In this document: in pieces, positions 52,291 to 62,640 of the stretch
Position numbering within the stretch: the first letter of the stretch is position 1
Layout of the letters: each line of letters begins with the position of its first letter
Source: Allolobophora icterica
Lineage: Eukaryota > Annelida > Clitellata > Crassiclitellata > Lumbricidae
NCBI GenBank assembly: GCA_963556255.1
Contig: OY744610.1
Span: forward strand, 66,926,757-66,990,756
Direction of reading: 5' to 3'
DNA length: 64,000 bases
Program-made: the position numbers and the translations under genes
The notes under the pieces: generated by a model
Databases searched by the model: none
What the model saw: only the letters and a program-made list of their open reading frames with translations
Told to the model about the DNA's origin: nothing

Positions 52291-52708
52291 TATAAATGGA
52301 CACTGGAATTAACGTCGACATTACGAGTCGATGATTCGGATAACCAAAACATTTTTTTAACCATCAGTTTAATGACATCTCATGACAACATCGGCCGCTG
52401 ACGTCATATCAAACATCGTACATTTGCAATTTTACAAACAGCATGCACATTTAAACTATACAGTTCGTTAACACGATTTTCTTTAAACTGTTTCGGTAGC
52501 TAACATATTTGAGTCTCGATTTCAGTTACTAGTAATAATTATGTACAAGAACCATTTGTGATTATGTTAAACATTTCTAACAGAAATTCAAGTAAACTGT
52601 ATAAACGTTATTTAGTATATAGGTCTAGGCACAGACCATTAATAAACAAGAATTTTATTTTGACGTATAGAAATACGTACATATAATTATGGGCATATAC
52701 ATATACAC
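52291..52708. other. No gene; one conserved block
   Basis: Contains GTTTAATGACATCTCATGACAACATCGGCCGCTGACGTCA (about 52369-52406), including a perfect TGACGTCA. Otherwise AT-rich, without open frames. Confidence 0.5.
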
Positions 52709-52720
52709 GAATAGAAGGTT

Positions 52721-55380
52721 CACCTTGTCACCTTGTGCTGTCGATTCGTTGAATCCTAGCGACTGTCATGGTCAACCTTCTCCATGTGCTCCGATTTCTC
52801 GTTGCCTCTCTCAGCTCCGAGATGTTCATCTTCAATGCCTCCTGTATCTCGTCCATCCATCTCCTCCTTGGTCGTCCTCTCCTCCTTCTGCCCTCCCCAC
52901 ACGCCAACATCATCTCCTTTTCCAGCCCATCTGCACGCATCACGTGTCCAAAGTATGACATCTTCTGCCTGGACGCTCTCTGCCCCAACGTCAAACTCCC
53001 TCTCCAGTGTCCTATTTCTTCCAGGATATCCTCGTTAGTTCTCTTCTCAGTCCAAGAAACCCTCAACATTTTCCTCCAGATCCACATTTCACATGCCTCA
53101 ATTTTCTTCTCCAATGCCTTGGTTTTTGTCCATGTTTCGCATCCGTAAAGCACCACTGGTAAGATCATTGCTTTAACAATTCTTGTCTTCGTTCCCAAAC
53201 TCACTGATTTGTCCTTCCATATTTTTTCCAGTCCCTGCGTTGCCGTCTTCCCCAATGTAATTCTCCGTCGTATTTCTCGTTCGCATCCACCTTCACTCTC
53301 CATCATGGCCCCCAAGAAACAGAAGCTTGATACCACCTCTATCTCCTCTCCATCTACCTCAAAATAACTCCATTTCTCAGTGGTCATTATCTTCGTCTTT
53401 TTTATATTAAAGTACATTCCTGCTTTCTCGCTAGCACATTTTAGCCTTCTGATGTTATCCTTCAGTTTCTCCTTTTTTTCCGCCAGCAGTGTTGTGTCGT
53501 CCGCATACCTTAAATTGTTCACTATCCTTCCAGCTATCCTCACACCCTCCGCCTCATCATCAAAACCTGCCTCCCTCATTATCCTTTCTGCATATAGAAT
53601 GAATAGGTATGGTGATAGTATACATCCCTGTCTGACCCCTTTCTTTATTCGAAAACTTGAAGTGTCGCCATGTTCTGTCCTGACCACCGCCACCTGATTG
53701 CCATACAGGTTCTTGAGGAGAGTTATCAGATGCATGGGTATGCCCATTTCACTCAGTGTTTTCCACAGCAGAGCATGATCAACGCAGTCGAATGCCTTGC
53801 TGTAATCTATAAAACAAAGATGTACCTCTTGTCCATATTCCCTCTGCCTTTCCATTATCCATCTTAGGTTTGCAATATGGTCTCTTGTGCCTCTCCCTTT
53901 TCTAAATCCTGCTTGATTTGCCGGCAGCTCTCTCTCTATCGTGTCTTCCATCCTTTTGTGGATAATCTTTAGGAGTATCTTGCTCGTATGAGATATTAGC
54001 GCAATGGTTCTGTAGTTCTCGCATTCCTTAGCATCTCCTTTTTTAAAGATGGGTATAAAGATCGATGTTTGCCAGTCCTTCGGCCACTCCTCAGTCTCCC
54101 AAATCAGATTACACAGAATTGTTATCTCTCTTATCACTCCATCTCCAGCTGCTTTGATCAGCTCAATAGGGATTTCGTCTGCTCCTGGGGTCTTGTTATC
54201 TCTGATTTGTGTAATTGCCCATTCCACCTCTGCTTCCATGATCTTTGGTTCCTTGACGTAATCAGTTGTGATCGCTTCTTCGTTTTCCTCCACTCTGTCA
54301 TCGATCTTGTAGAGATTTTCCGTATATTCTCTCCACCTGTTCTTTGCTTCCTCTTTATCGCATATTATTCCGCCATTCCCGTTTCTTAATGAGCCGTTCC
54401 GTGGTGTGAACTTGCCAGTGATTTTCCTCATTTCCGCAAACATCTCTCTAGTTCTTCCCTTTTTTCCCTGTTCTTCCATTTCTTTGCATCGATCGTTCAA
54501 GTATCTTTCTTTATCCTTCCTTGCCTGCTTCTGAAATCTCCCGTTCAGCACCTTGACTAGGTCTTTGTTTCCTGCTGTTCTCACACTTCTCCTTTCTTCT
54601 GCTATCTTGATTGCATCCGACGATAACCACGGTGATATCTTCTTCTTTTGTCTTTTTGGTACGTGAATGTTCGCTTCCTCCTGTATCACCTTCTTCATTC
54701 CTTCCCACATATCATCAGCACTAGTCGCTTCAACCAAAATCAGTGCCTCAAATCGGTTCTTTATCTCGTCCCTGTACTCAGGAATGATCCCTTTGCACTC
54801 GTATCTAGTCAGGCGTTCCCCCAATTTGAGTCTCTTAAGTTTCAACTTAAGGGTAGCCACCAGCAGTTCATGATCCGATCCACAATCCGCTCCCGGTCTC
54901 GTTTGTACATCCCTCACCATGCTCTTCCATCTCTGTTTTACCATCACATAGTCTATTTGATTTTTGTGTTTCCCATCCGGCGAAGTCCAGGTGTATAATC
55001 TTCTCTTTGTCTTCTCAAAGCATGTGTTCATGATCCTCAGTTCATTTGTCTCACAAAAGTCGATGAGCCTTTCTCCTGCATCGTTCCGTTTTCCCAGCCC
55101 ATGTCTTCCAATCGCTGACTCGATCTTGTCCGATCTCCCTACCTTTGCATTGAAGTCCCCCATGATCACCAAAGTGTCGCCTTTTGGAACTCCATCTATC
55201 TTCCTCTGTAGCTCATTGTAGAAACTTTCTCGATCTTTCTCGTCCGCCGTCGACGTAGGTGCATACACCTGGATGACAGTAGTGTTAATCACTTTCCCCC
55301 TGAACCTTACGCTCATGATTCGATCATTAACCGTGTCGTAGCCCAGTATTGCTGCTGCACTCCTCTTGTCGCAGACCATT
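52721..55380 (-). mobile_element. 5'-truncated RTE-like LINE, TSD GAATAGAAGGTT
   Basis: 2660 bp flanked by perfect 12-bp repeats (52709-52720, 55381-55392). Truncation is inside the endonuclease. The remaining frame is open throughout, so the copy is young. It lacks the 5' end and promoter and is therefore immobile on its own. Confidence 0.93.
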
Positions 55381-55412
55381 GAATAGAAGGTTGCATATCT
55401 ATTAATAACCAA
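52728..55412 (-). CDS. LINE endonuclease-reverse transcriptase (truncated)
   Basis: 894 codons; the first 10-11 come from flanking DNA. Residues about 12-190 are an AP-endonuclease-like domain lacking its start (VIQVYAPTS, VIMGDFNAKVG, GSDHELLVATL). RT spans about 400-660: DNKTPGADEIPIELIKAAG, FIPIFKKGD, NYRTIALISHTSKI, NQAGFRKGRGTRDHI, LCFIDYSKAFDCVDH, KGVRQGCILSPYLF and the YADDTTLLAE active site. The C-terminal part has VLYGCETWTKTK, GHVMR and RRRGRPRRRWMDEI. The endonuclease-RT combination and the C-terminal motifs fit RTE-type LINEs; the clade was assigned by eye. It nicks target DNA and reverse-transcribes its own RNA there. The 3' end is the CACCTTGTCACC sequence. Confidence 0.93.
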   Translation of the reverse strand: MVINRYATFYSMVCDKRSAAAILGYDTVNDRIMSVRFRGKVINTTVIQVYAPTSTADEKDRESFYNELQRKIDGVPKGDTLVIMGDFNAKVGRSDKIESAIGRHGLGKRNDAGERLIDFCETNELRIMNTCFEKTKRRLYTWTSPDGKHKNQIDYVMVKQRWKSMVRDVQTRPGADCGSDHELLVATLKLKLKRLKLGERLTRYECKGIIPEYRDEIKNRFEALILVEATSADDMWEGMKKVIQEEANIHVPKRQKKKISPWLSSDAIKIAEERRSVRTAGNKDLVKVLNGRFQKQARKDKERYLNDRCKEMEEQGKKGRTREMFAEMRKITGKFTPRNGSLRNGNGGIICDKEEAKNRWREYTENLYKIDDRVEENEEAITTDYVKEPKIMEAEVEWAITQIRDNKTPGADEIPIELIKAAGDGVIREITILCNLIWETEEWPKDWQTSIFIPIFKKGDAKECENYRTIALISHTSKILLKIIHKRMEDTIERELPANQAGFRKGRGTRDHIANLRWIMERQREYGQEVHLCFIDYSKAFDCVDHALLWKTLSEMGIPMHLITLLKNLYGNQVAVVRTEHGDTSSFRIKKGVRQGCILSPYLFILYAERIMREAGFDDEAEGVRIAGRIVNNLRYADDTTLLAEKKEKLKDNIRRLKCASEKAGMYFNIKKTKIMTTEKWSYFEVDGEEIEVVSSFCFLGAMMESEGGCEREIRRRITLGKTATQGLEKIWKDKSVSLGTKTRIVKAMILPVVLYGCETWTKTKALEKKIEACEMWIWRKMLRVSWTEKRTNEDILEEIGHWRGSLTLGQRASRQKMSYFGHVMRADGLEKEMMLACGEGRRRRGRPRRRWMDEIQEALKMNISELREATRNRSTWRRLTMTVARIQRIDSTR

Positions 55413-55430
55413 AACATCGAACGAAATTGA

Positions 55431-55520
55431 AAATATATAACGTATAAAGAAAACGCATAAAAGGTGTTTAAGAAGATTCGAATATTTTCCTGAACCGTTC
55501 AGTATTTAGCGTATGCTTCA
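55431..55520 (+). promoter_or_regulatory. Promoter-like module with downstream block
   Basis: GAAAATATATAACG, AAAGGTGTTTAAGAAG (55460), then GTTCAGTATTTAGCG and GTTGACGTCGG. ATGATTCTCGTCGCCCTCCTC follows at 55578. Very similar to 57904-58090. Confidence 0.5.
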
Positions 55521-55739
55521 GTCTGACAAGTCCGTTGACGTCGGCCTTACAATTGGTATGCAGTTTCTGTATATAAGATGATTCTCGTCGCCCTCCTCTT
55601 TATCCAGACTTCGGACTGACCCTACCCGAAGTATACCAAAACCTAGATTGAGTGTTGTTGCTCTCGTGTCTGGTGCTTCGGGGTTAAGTGACTCTGAACG
55701 TCAGGGTCAAAAAACGAACGCAGGGGTTAATTGCCTTCG

Positions 55740-55740
<1 letters not shown>

Positions 55741-55792
<52 letters not shown>

Positions 55793-55793
55793 G
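55741..55793. repeat. (CTTA)n microsatellite
   Basis: Thirteen perfect CTTA units; probably the end of a vanished retroelement. Confidence 0.97.
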
Positions 55794-56574
55794 AAGCGAT
55801 CTCGCCATCACTTGGCTGCGGATGCGGGAAAAGCAGCAGCAGCAGCCGTGATGAGATGACTGGCACTTTCCGCACTCTACAGAACTATCTGTGTCCCATT
55901 TTCAATTTTATGGGTTCATAATGTTGCGAATTTCCCCAGAAAAAATCCGTTATATGCAGGGTGAGAATTGTCGGGGGTTGGGGTTCAAGCCACCCATAGT
56001 CTTTCTTAAGACCCCCACAGCTACGTCTTAATTGCATACCGCAGGGGTCGTTTCAAACCCCTCAGTTGTGCTAGTGTGCATGATTTCGCATTGTTTGACT
56101 CTGAGTCTCTGACGAAGTGAAGAAATTTCCACGGTGTTTCACGTATGGTAATGGTTGCTCTAGATGTATAATGCCACAATGGAGGGTGTTCTTTTTTATT
56201 GTGAGATTTGTGACCATAAGAATTGTATACTAACAAATTTGGTGATGTCACCACTTTAAGGAGTTTAAGCTTTCTATTGCATTAGCGCGGTTTCCCGTAA
56301 TCTAAGGCCACACTGCGCAACCTTTATATCTTCTTCTTCAGAGGAATTAGACGCTCGACGTTCATTCAGTTGATATTCTGTTCCTGTTGCAGTTTGACTA
56401 CTAATCGCGGCAGAGTTGGCTGACCGTGTGAATGCATTTTAGGCCAACCCTGGACTACGTGGTTTGCGCGAGGATTATCTTCGTAGCAATCCAAGATATC
56501 TGAGGTGAAGAGCAAATGTTCGTAAAGTTCACAGGCCTTTGTTGTCATCAGATGTTGTCAACCATCCATTCTCT
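55794..56574. other. No gene recognised
   Basis: Short frames only on both strands. No conserved block except a weak one at 56530-56560 (GGCCTTTGTTGTCATCAGATGTTGTC). Confidence 0.5.
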
Positions 56575-57195
56575 CGATTCAAATCAAATCAAATATTCGT
56601 AAATTGCAAAATTCCCGTCGATTAAACGGTGATTACAAAGACAATAATAGCAACAGATAATAAATCAGATAAGAGTTTGTTAAAGAGAAAACAGCATAGT
56701 GCTAAAATAGTTAATTGTTAATATGTGTTTTATTCAGTATAAGGGAGATCAAGTATTTGTCATATATATCAGGTAATGTGAAATCATGGTCGGAGATAAT
56801 GAGGGATATTTCGATTAGGTGGAAAATACGGTCGTAGAACATGACCGGGGTCTGTAATGGCTGCCTTAAGGAGGCGTTCATCTGCCTGTTTTACCAATTC
56901 AGAAGCATTTTGAATGGATGGGGAACGTCGCCTTTTTCTCAGCAGTTTTTCAACTCTCTCCCTGTCTACTACTTGGGTATAACCCCACCAGGCTGGGGAA
57001 GCATACATCAGAGAAGCTATGGTGGTGGCCCTTGCTGTTTTCTGTAAGACCTGAAGGGAAAAGCCGTGGAATTGGAGGACACGGAGTTCATGGAGTGATG
57101 ATGAATAGGTAGATAGAACTTTATCAAGATGTATATTCATTCCAAGGTCGGAGCAAATTATGATTTCTTTGAGTTTGAGGTCGTTAAACACTTTC
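56575..57195 (-). mobile_element. LINE 3' fragment
   Basis: A 135-codon minus-strand frame (57191-56784): VLQKTARATTIASLMYASPAWWGYT, RERVEKLLRKRRRS, ADERLLKAAITDPGHVLRPYFPP, HYLRP. This is the C-terminal region of the same LINE group as 43875. The 3' UTR runs to (ATTTGATTTGA) near 56582. Confidence 0.8.
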
Positions 57196-57221
57196 CTACT
57201 ACTAATCGTGTAATGCTCTAT

Positions 57222-57282
57222 TTAGACACCTTTGAATCGGTGTTTTCATATCATATATATAAATATCTCTCATTTCGATGAA
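57222..57282 (-). promoter_or_regulatory. Promoter-like composite module
   Basis: On the minus strand: ATCGAAATGAGAG, TTTATATATATG, then TTCAAAGGTGTCTAAATAGAGC. Spacing about 27 bp. Confidence 0.45.
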
Positions 57283-57903
57283 AGGCTTTCCTAGTGCGAA
57301 ACGTATAATGCTCAGTTTAGACAGGGGAAGGGATCTGATGGATTTTTCTCTGTTTATTTAACGCCTCTATAGCGGAGGATGCCAACACTTTTCATCAAGT
57401 CCATACATTCTGTGTACTGAATCTACTGTCTCTGTTCGCGAATTGTTGCTTTGAGGACATGAAGGTAGGCTGAGCCATTATATTAACATTGTTGATTGTA
57501 GCGTCATGCTGTACATCCTGTCACGCTTTGCTGGCAGTCTACAGAGGTCGGTAGGAGCTTAATGTTAACATTTTAAAACCTAGAGTTGTCCAATAAAAGT
57601 CCAGTTAAGAGGGCCACACAACTGTTTGGTGAGCAAAGAGACCAATAGATTAGGTTCAACGTAGGTAAACACTTTCCTCCAGAGACGATTTATTTTAAAT
57701 CCGAGAAATATATAATATATTAAGCACAATATTTATTTATGTAAAGCATGGAAGCCGCAAGACGTCGTTTAACGATGGATGCTACCATATGAAATTACAA
57801 CGCTCCATCTAGACACCTTTCATTAAATGCATCATATTTCTACAAGGGCCTCTGGTCTGCAAGAACTTGGGGTGATTAATAGAGCGATAACCGCAATTAG
57901 AAA

Positions 57904-58090
57904 TATTATAACGTCAAAAGTAAACGAATAAAAGGTGTTTAATAAGAACCTTACATATCCCTACACCGTTCAGTATTTAGCGAATTCTTCATTCTGACAA
58001 GCCGTTGACGTCGACCTTACGATTGGTACGCAGATTATGTATATAAGATGATTAGCGTCGCCCTCCTCTTTATCCATACTTCGGACTGAC
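57904..58090 (+). promoter_or_regulatory. Most complete cassette: TATA, AAAGGTG, block, ATG module
   Basis: TATTATAACG (57904), AAAGGTGTTTAATAAGAACC (57931), GTTCAGTATTTAGCG (57967) and GCCGTTGACGTCGACC (58001). ATGATTAGCGTCGCCCTCCTC (58048) then encodes 13 residues, MISVALLFIHTSD, and a stop. The whole cassette spans 190 bp. Confidence 0.45.
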
Positions 58091-58384
58091 CCTACCCGAA
58101 GTATACCGAAGCTTAGATTGAGCATTGTTGCTGGCGTGTCTGGTGTTTCGGGAGAGAACGTATGTCCGCCCACGCCCATCAGAACCCATACTCTGATAAA
58201 CCCACTCTCAAACCCCATCAACGCACTAGCCATGCAGGGTTCATACCCGTGGCTGGCGGTAGTTGTATCCAGCGTTTACCGAAATCCATGGCCGTTAACG
58301 TCGCCCTCCTCTTTCTTCCGGCTTGAGACTGGTACCTCCGGAGTACGGACAGTGGCGGAGATCCGTGGATGGCGTCAGATCTGG

Positions 58385-58870
58385 GGTGTGAAATATACTT
58401 GGTTCTTCTTCTTCTTCTTTCTTCTCTTCCATCAGTTTCCCGACGATGAGGCTCTTATGAAGTTTCTCTATAGTGTTCTGTCTCTGACAGTTTCGCGCAC
58501 CATGGTTAAGTCCGTGCCTTTGCTCTTCAAGTCTTCCTTGACGTTGTCCATCCACGTTTTTCGCGGTCTCCCTCTGCTTCTCTCTCCCTCGATCTGTCCA
58601 TGTAGGGCTGCGACTGGTAATCTGCTGTTATCTATCCTTTCTACATGGCCAAACCACTCGAGTCTTCTTTTTTGTATCTTTTCTACTACTGTTACCTCTG
58701 CACCCAACTCTTTTCTTGTTGTTGTATTTCTGACTTTTTCTCTTCTACTTCTGCCCCTGATTCTTCTCAGCCAAATCATCTCTGTTACCAATAGTCTTCT
58801 CTCATCTTCCTTCTTCAAGCACATACTTGGTTCGTTCCTGTAATAATATTTTTTGCAACGCATCATCTTG
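58385..58870 (-). mobile_element. LINE 3' fragment, RTE/CRE-like C-terminus
   Basis: A minus-strand frame (58866-58468): RLLVTEMIWLRRIRGRSR, RRLEWFGHVERI, RSRGRPRKTWMDNVKEDL. These are the last domains of an RTE-group or related LINE, different from the copy at 52721. It inserted into a paralogous segment. Confidence 0.85.
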
Positions 58871-58882
58871 AATTGCGACGAT

Positions 58883-58940
58883 ACGAAAATGAGAGCTATA
58901 TTACGTAGATATTAACCGAAATAATGGTGTCTAAAGTTTC
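58883..58940 (+). promoter_or_regulatory. Promoter-like composite module
   Basis: ACGAAAATGAGAGC, CTATATTACG, then AATAATGGTGTCTAAAG (AAAGG changed to AATGG). Confidence 0.45.
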
Positions 58941-60015
58941 CGTTATCAAAATATTAAACTTCAAATTTCTAAAAGCTAAGCGCAGGGCACCAGCTTAGAA
59001 TTGACGTTCGCTGTTTCGTGTGAGAAGGGTTATGTTATCCAGAGATACCGAATGAAAGACAAGAGAGAGGAGACGAAGGATTCGCAGCATGAAATCGATT
59101 AAGAATAGGGGGCCTATGAGCTGAAATAGTATAATAATCTTTAAAGACGTCAACTCCCAGGGTTGTCATAAGATGTCGTTAAACCTTTGAAATAATATTA
59201 ATAATCGGTAACTTTGTTCATAGAACTGATCTGCCTCGTAAATCTTTAGAAGCGACTCTTAGTTACTTTGTATTTGATGTCGTTAAATACTTTACTGTTA
59301 CAATCGCCATAATTATGCTCTATTTACACACCTCTAAATAATTATTGCTAAACCCTATATATAAAAGCATTTCAGTTGCAATATTAAGTTTTCGATGCGC
59401 CTTTTAGGATTTAAGTTCGAGGTCGGCTTTAATTTCAACATTCCCCTTAAAAAAATTAAATCACTCTTAATGACTTCTGAGTAGATTTACTACTCATTCA
59501 TTCATCTTGATAATTTATATAGCGTCTTTTTAAGAAACCTACTCAGAGGTGTTCCTAGTCCAGCCACGGTTTAAAAGAGAAGACTTAAAGAGGCGGTAGA
59601 AAGCAGGTGAACTGGTGAAATGGACATATTCGACAATTGCTTGGCTATATATGTTGAAAACGCCATGATCTACCAAAACTTACTCAGTTTAAAAACTCTG
59701 CTGCTGCCCATAATCCAATGGGGCCAATCCCAATCCAAAATTTCGATAAAGGAGGAGGGCGACGCTTATCATCTTTTCTATGATGCATAGTCGTTAAACA
59801 GCAAGTAAAGTTGGTCTAAATTTCGAGCGCTTTGTCCAACATGACAAGCCAACTGTGAATTTTTCTATGGCCATTACTGACATAATATGTCGTTAAATTG
59901 TTCCAATCCAATCGTTGATATAATTAACTGTCCAGTCCATGTGTCATTAAGTGTAAATTTCTTGTGTCTAACTACATACGAACAACTGTAGTGTTAGTTG
60001 TTGTCTAGTTAGTTG
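58941..60015. other. No gene; conserved blocks and a LINE scrap
   Basis: AAGCGCAGGGCACCAG module (58975). Inverted AACGACATCTTATGACAACC block (59150-59185). Inverted AAAGGTG-like module (59326-59375, AGAGGTGTGTAAATAG). LINE 3' scrap (59500-59615). An inverted GCGTCGCCCTCCTCC stretch (59748-59763) and an inverted AACGACATATTATG block (59885). Confidence 0.5.
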
Positions 60016-60260
60016 TTGGGGCGTGGTGGCTCAGTGGTAAGTTCGGCGCCTTGTGACCGGAGGGTTGCAGGTTCGAATCCCACTCTAGCCGCTGCGTACG
60101 GACCTTGGGCAAGTCCTTCACTCGCAATTGCTCGTGGCGCTTCGGCGTGAAAATTCCGACACAGTATCAAATGCTGTAGTCGGGAGCGCCTCTGAGTAGT
60201 AGTAGACTTCGAGAGGCGCTATAGAAATATCCGGAATAAATAAGTAAATAAATAAATAAC
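60016..60260 (+). mobile_element. tRNA-derived SINE
   Basis: The tRNA-like head has A box TGGCTCAGTGGTA and B box GGTTCGAATCC (60071). The body has CTTGGGCAAGTCCTTCACTC and GAGGCGCTATAGAAATATCC, the latter resembling the LINE tails here. The tail is (AAATAAAT)n. A head this intact could be mistaken for a tRNA gene. Confidence 0.88.
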
Positions 60261-60960
60261 GACCTTGTTTCATAACGAAAATGAATCGCGTCACCCTCCT
60301 CTTTAACGAATTTTGATGTCAACTGCCGACAATCTTCATCTTGGTTAATTACTCATTAACCATGCTGTTTCATAACGCCCTCCTCTTCTAATCATAATCG
60401 TAAACTCCAAATTTGTAAAGAGCTACGCACTCTGATATACAGTAAAACGAAAATGCAAAAGACATGATTGTGTTCTTGCAGCCTAACGACATCTTGTGGC
60501 ATCAAAAACCGTTGAGGTCGACAATAAAAATATTCTTTGAACAGTTCTCATCTTAATATACATTCAGATATTTAACAATGTGATTGAAGGCTGATGAAAT
60601 ATTCAGCGGAGAAGAGAAATATATTTGAAAGTTTAAACAACAACCGAAAATGTTTACGCCGGCTTAAAGAAAATGCGATTGCACTTTCTGCAGGACGTTC
60701 AATTTAACTAACGATTAGTAGATCTAGTTGTTTCATTTGTTTTATTATGATATCCTCTGCTATCGAAGTCCGTTGAGGTCGATTTAAAATTTGTTTCTCT
60801 TTCAGTAAGCAATTGTGTGTGTATAAATATATAAGTTTATTTAACGACGCATTCATAGCGATGTTGATAAGCGTCCGACAAAGAACATAAAATATGCACA
60901 GCACATAATCGGCGACGTTGGGGAAACTGGTGGTAAACAGTTGAAAGAAAATGAGAGAGG

Positions 60961-61001
60961 TATATACCGTATCGAGAGTCAGTCAATAAAAGGTGTCTAA
61001 G
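60961..61001 (+). promoter_or_regulatory. Promoter-like composite module
   Basis: TATATACCG at 60961 and AATAAAAGGTGTCTAAGAGGAAC at 60985. Spacing 27 bp. Confidence 0.45.
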
Positions 61002-61366
61002 AGGAACGTGATTATTTTTCTTGAATGTTCAGTACCTTAAATAACGTCATCTTGGAACTACGATGTCGGCCTTGTCTTACATTTTATGCGGTTCATAGCG
61101 TCGCCCTCCTCTTTTATCCAGGATTCAGGCAGGTCCAGGAATAAGCCACAATGCTACTGTTGCAAATAAAACTCTGAGAACATTTGAAAGAAGGTTGAAC
61201 CCTTAAAATAAAATCGTTGCCATTCCTGTTTCTCGCCGGTTAGGTTAATTTTTGGGTTCATTTTCGACCCTCAAAACTTCGCCACTGACCAGCCCCACTC
61301 ACAAAACCGCTCCGATTAATTGTACAAAGTCGAAAACCTCGTAGTAATTCTGCGACTGAACAATAT

Positions 61367-61412
61367 GATATATATAGAATGATAAATAATCGACTTAAAG
61401 GTGTCTAAACTG
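61367..61412 (+). promoter_or_regulatory. Promoter-like composite module
   Basis: GATATATATAGAATG at 61366 and TTAAAGGTGTCTAAACTGAACC at 61395. Confidence 0.45.
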
Positions 61413-61944
61413 AACCTTGCACTTTTATAGCATCGTGTAAATTAATCGTAATCAGACACGAAAGCAACATGAAGACGTTGCCATCTGGATGACCAACAAA
61501 GGAACATTCTCCAAGAAAAGAGAACTTTAAAATACTATATATAAAATAATAGTATATAGTTTTCGAATTTAATTAAAATTGTCGACGACGTTAAACCTTG
61601 GAAATAGTAACCATTTAATTTTGTTAAAAATTCAACTTAGATATTTCCGTTTTCTGACTTTTCTCCAGATTTCAACCACTGAGAGGTGCGCAAAATAACC
61701 TTCCTATCAACGTCAATCCTATTTTATTCCATAAGACGTCGTTTGCCTTTCAATGATAGTAACATTTGAACGCTCCATTTTGGACACCTTTAATTAAATG
61801 ACTCATCGTGCCATAATAACCAAGAATTGCGTTCAACCGCTGATTAAGAGCAGATCCGTCCTGCAAAATTATGTTCAGGTGACATCAACGGCCTTTCTTG
61901 CCATTCTGTCGATCGGTTAATATATTTAATTATAATATTATATA

Positions 61945-62112
61945 CAGTGGTTAGAGCGGTCGCTTTGCAACACGGAGAGTATGGGTTCGATCCTCCTCCT
62001 TCCCTGAGACGTTACTTAGTAGGGACCTTTAGCAAGTCCTTCACTCACAGATACGCAGCACCATCGATTGATGCTTGGTCGTTAGGTAGTGGCGCTTAAT
62101 AAATGTGCAATG
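61945..62112 (+). mobile_element. tRNA-derived SINE (diverged)
   Basis: B-box-like GGGTTCGATCC (61982), body with AGCAAGTCCTTCACTCACAG and GGCGCTTAATAAATG. A second subfamily of the 60016 SINE. Confidence 0.7.
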
Positions 62113-62189
62113 ATAATAGCTATGATATTAATGATGATGATAATTATATTAATAGTAATTATGGTTGAAGTGGTGCCTAACTTTCAGGT

Positions 62190-62640
62190 TATAACTTGGC
62201 CATGGCCGTTACACGTGTTGGGACGTCTTTCTCCCGTCGATAGCACCCGTTTCGGACCCTGTGGTGGGGATTGCGATCTGTGCGCTGGGAAACCTGGACC
62301 TTTGGGTAGAACAAGCCTTGGGAAGTCCATGGGTTCCATCGCCCTTCTTTCTTTGGGCTTTAGTGGTGCTCATGTCCCGCTCACCGCGCTGTTCTTAAAG
62401 GACTGCATTATCCTACTCTTCTTGTTCTTTCCTCCATTTAAACCGCAGCCATTCCTTCTGTGGATGGTTTGGAAACCATCGAGTTCATCATCACACGCCG
62501 ATTCAGCATCGGCATCATATGCCCAGAAACGTTTCCCATTGCTGGGAGAATCGTAAAGGGGCTTCAGCCGTTATCTATAGATGGAATCTAAGAGACGTCC
62601 CCAGCCGTCATCCCTAGCCGAGGCCAATGCAAAATAGCAA
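62190..62640 (+). other. GC-richer stretch with an unassigned frame (62089-62556)
   Basis: The stretch is clearly richer in G+C than its surroundings. The 155-codon frame starts in AT-rich SINE tail (MIIAMILMMMIIILIVIM) and then reads GPCGGDCDLCAGKPGPLGR and WMVWKPSSSSSHADSASASYAQKRF. I recognise no domain. It may be part of an unrecognised retroelement or a processed RNA. Confidence 0.25.

Larger units (their letters stand above)
60261..61944. other. No gene; paralogous sequence with conserved blocks
   Basis: 60430-60800 matches 34090-34720 in shortened form. Modules lie at 60961-61000 (TATATACCG, AAAAGGTGTCTAAGAGG) and 61367-61410 (ATATATAGAATG, TTAAAGGTGTCTAAAC). CGTCGCCCTCCTCTTTTATCCAGG lies at 61100 and an inverted core at 61785. 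Confidence 0.5.

Noticed and set aside
60016..60090. tRNA gene
   Set aside because: A and B boxes are good, but a SINE body and (AAAT)n tail follow and the cloverleaf ends do not pair convincingly.
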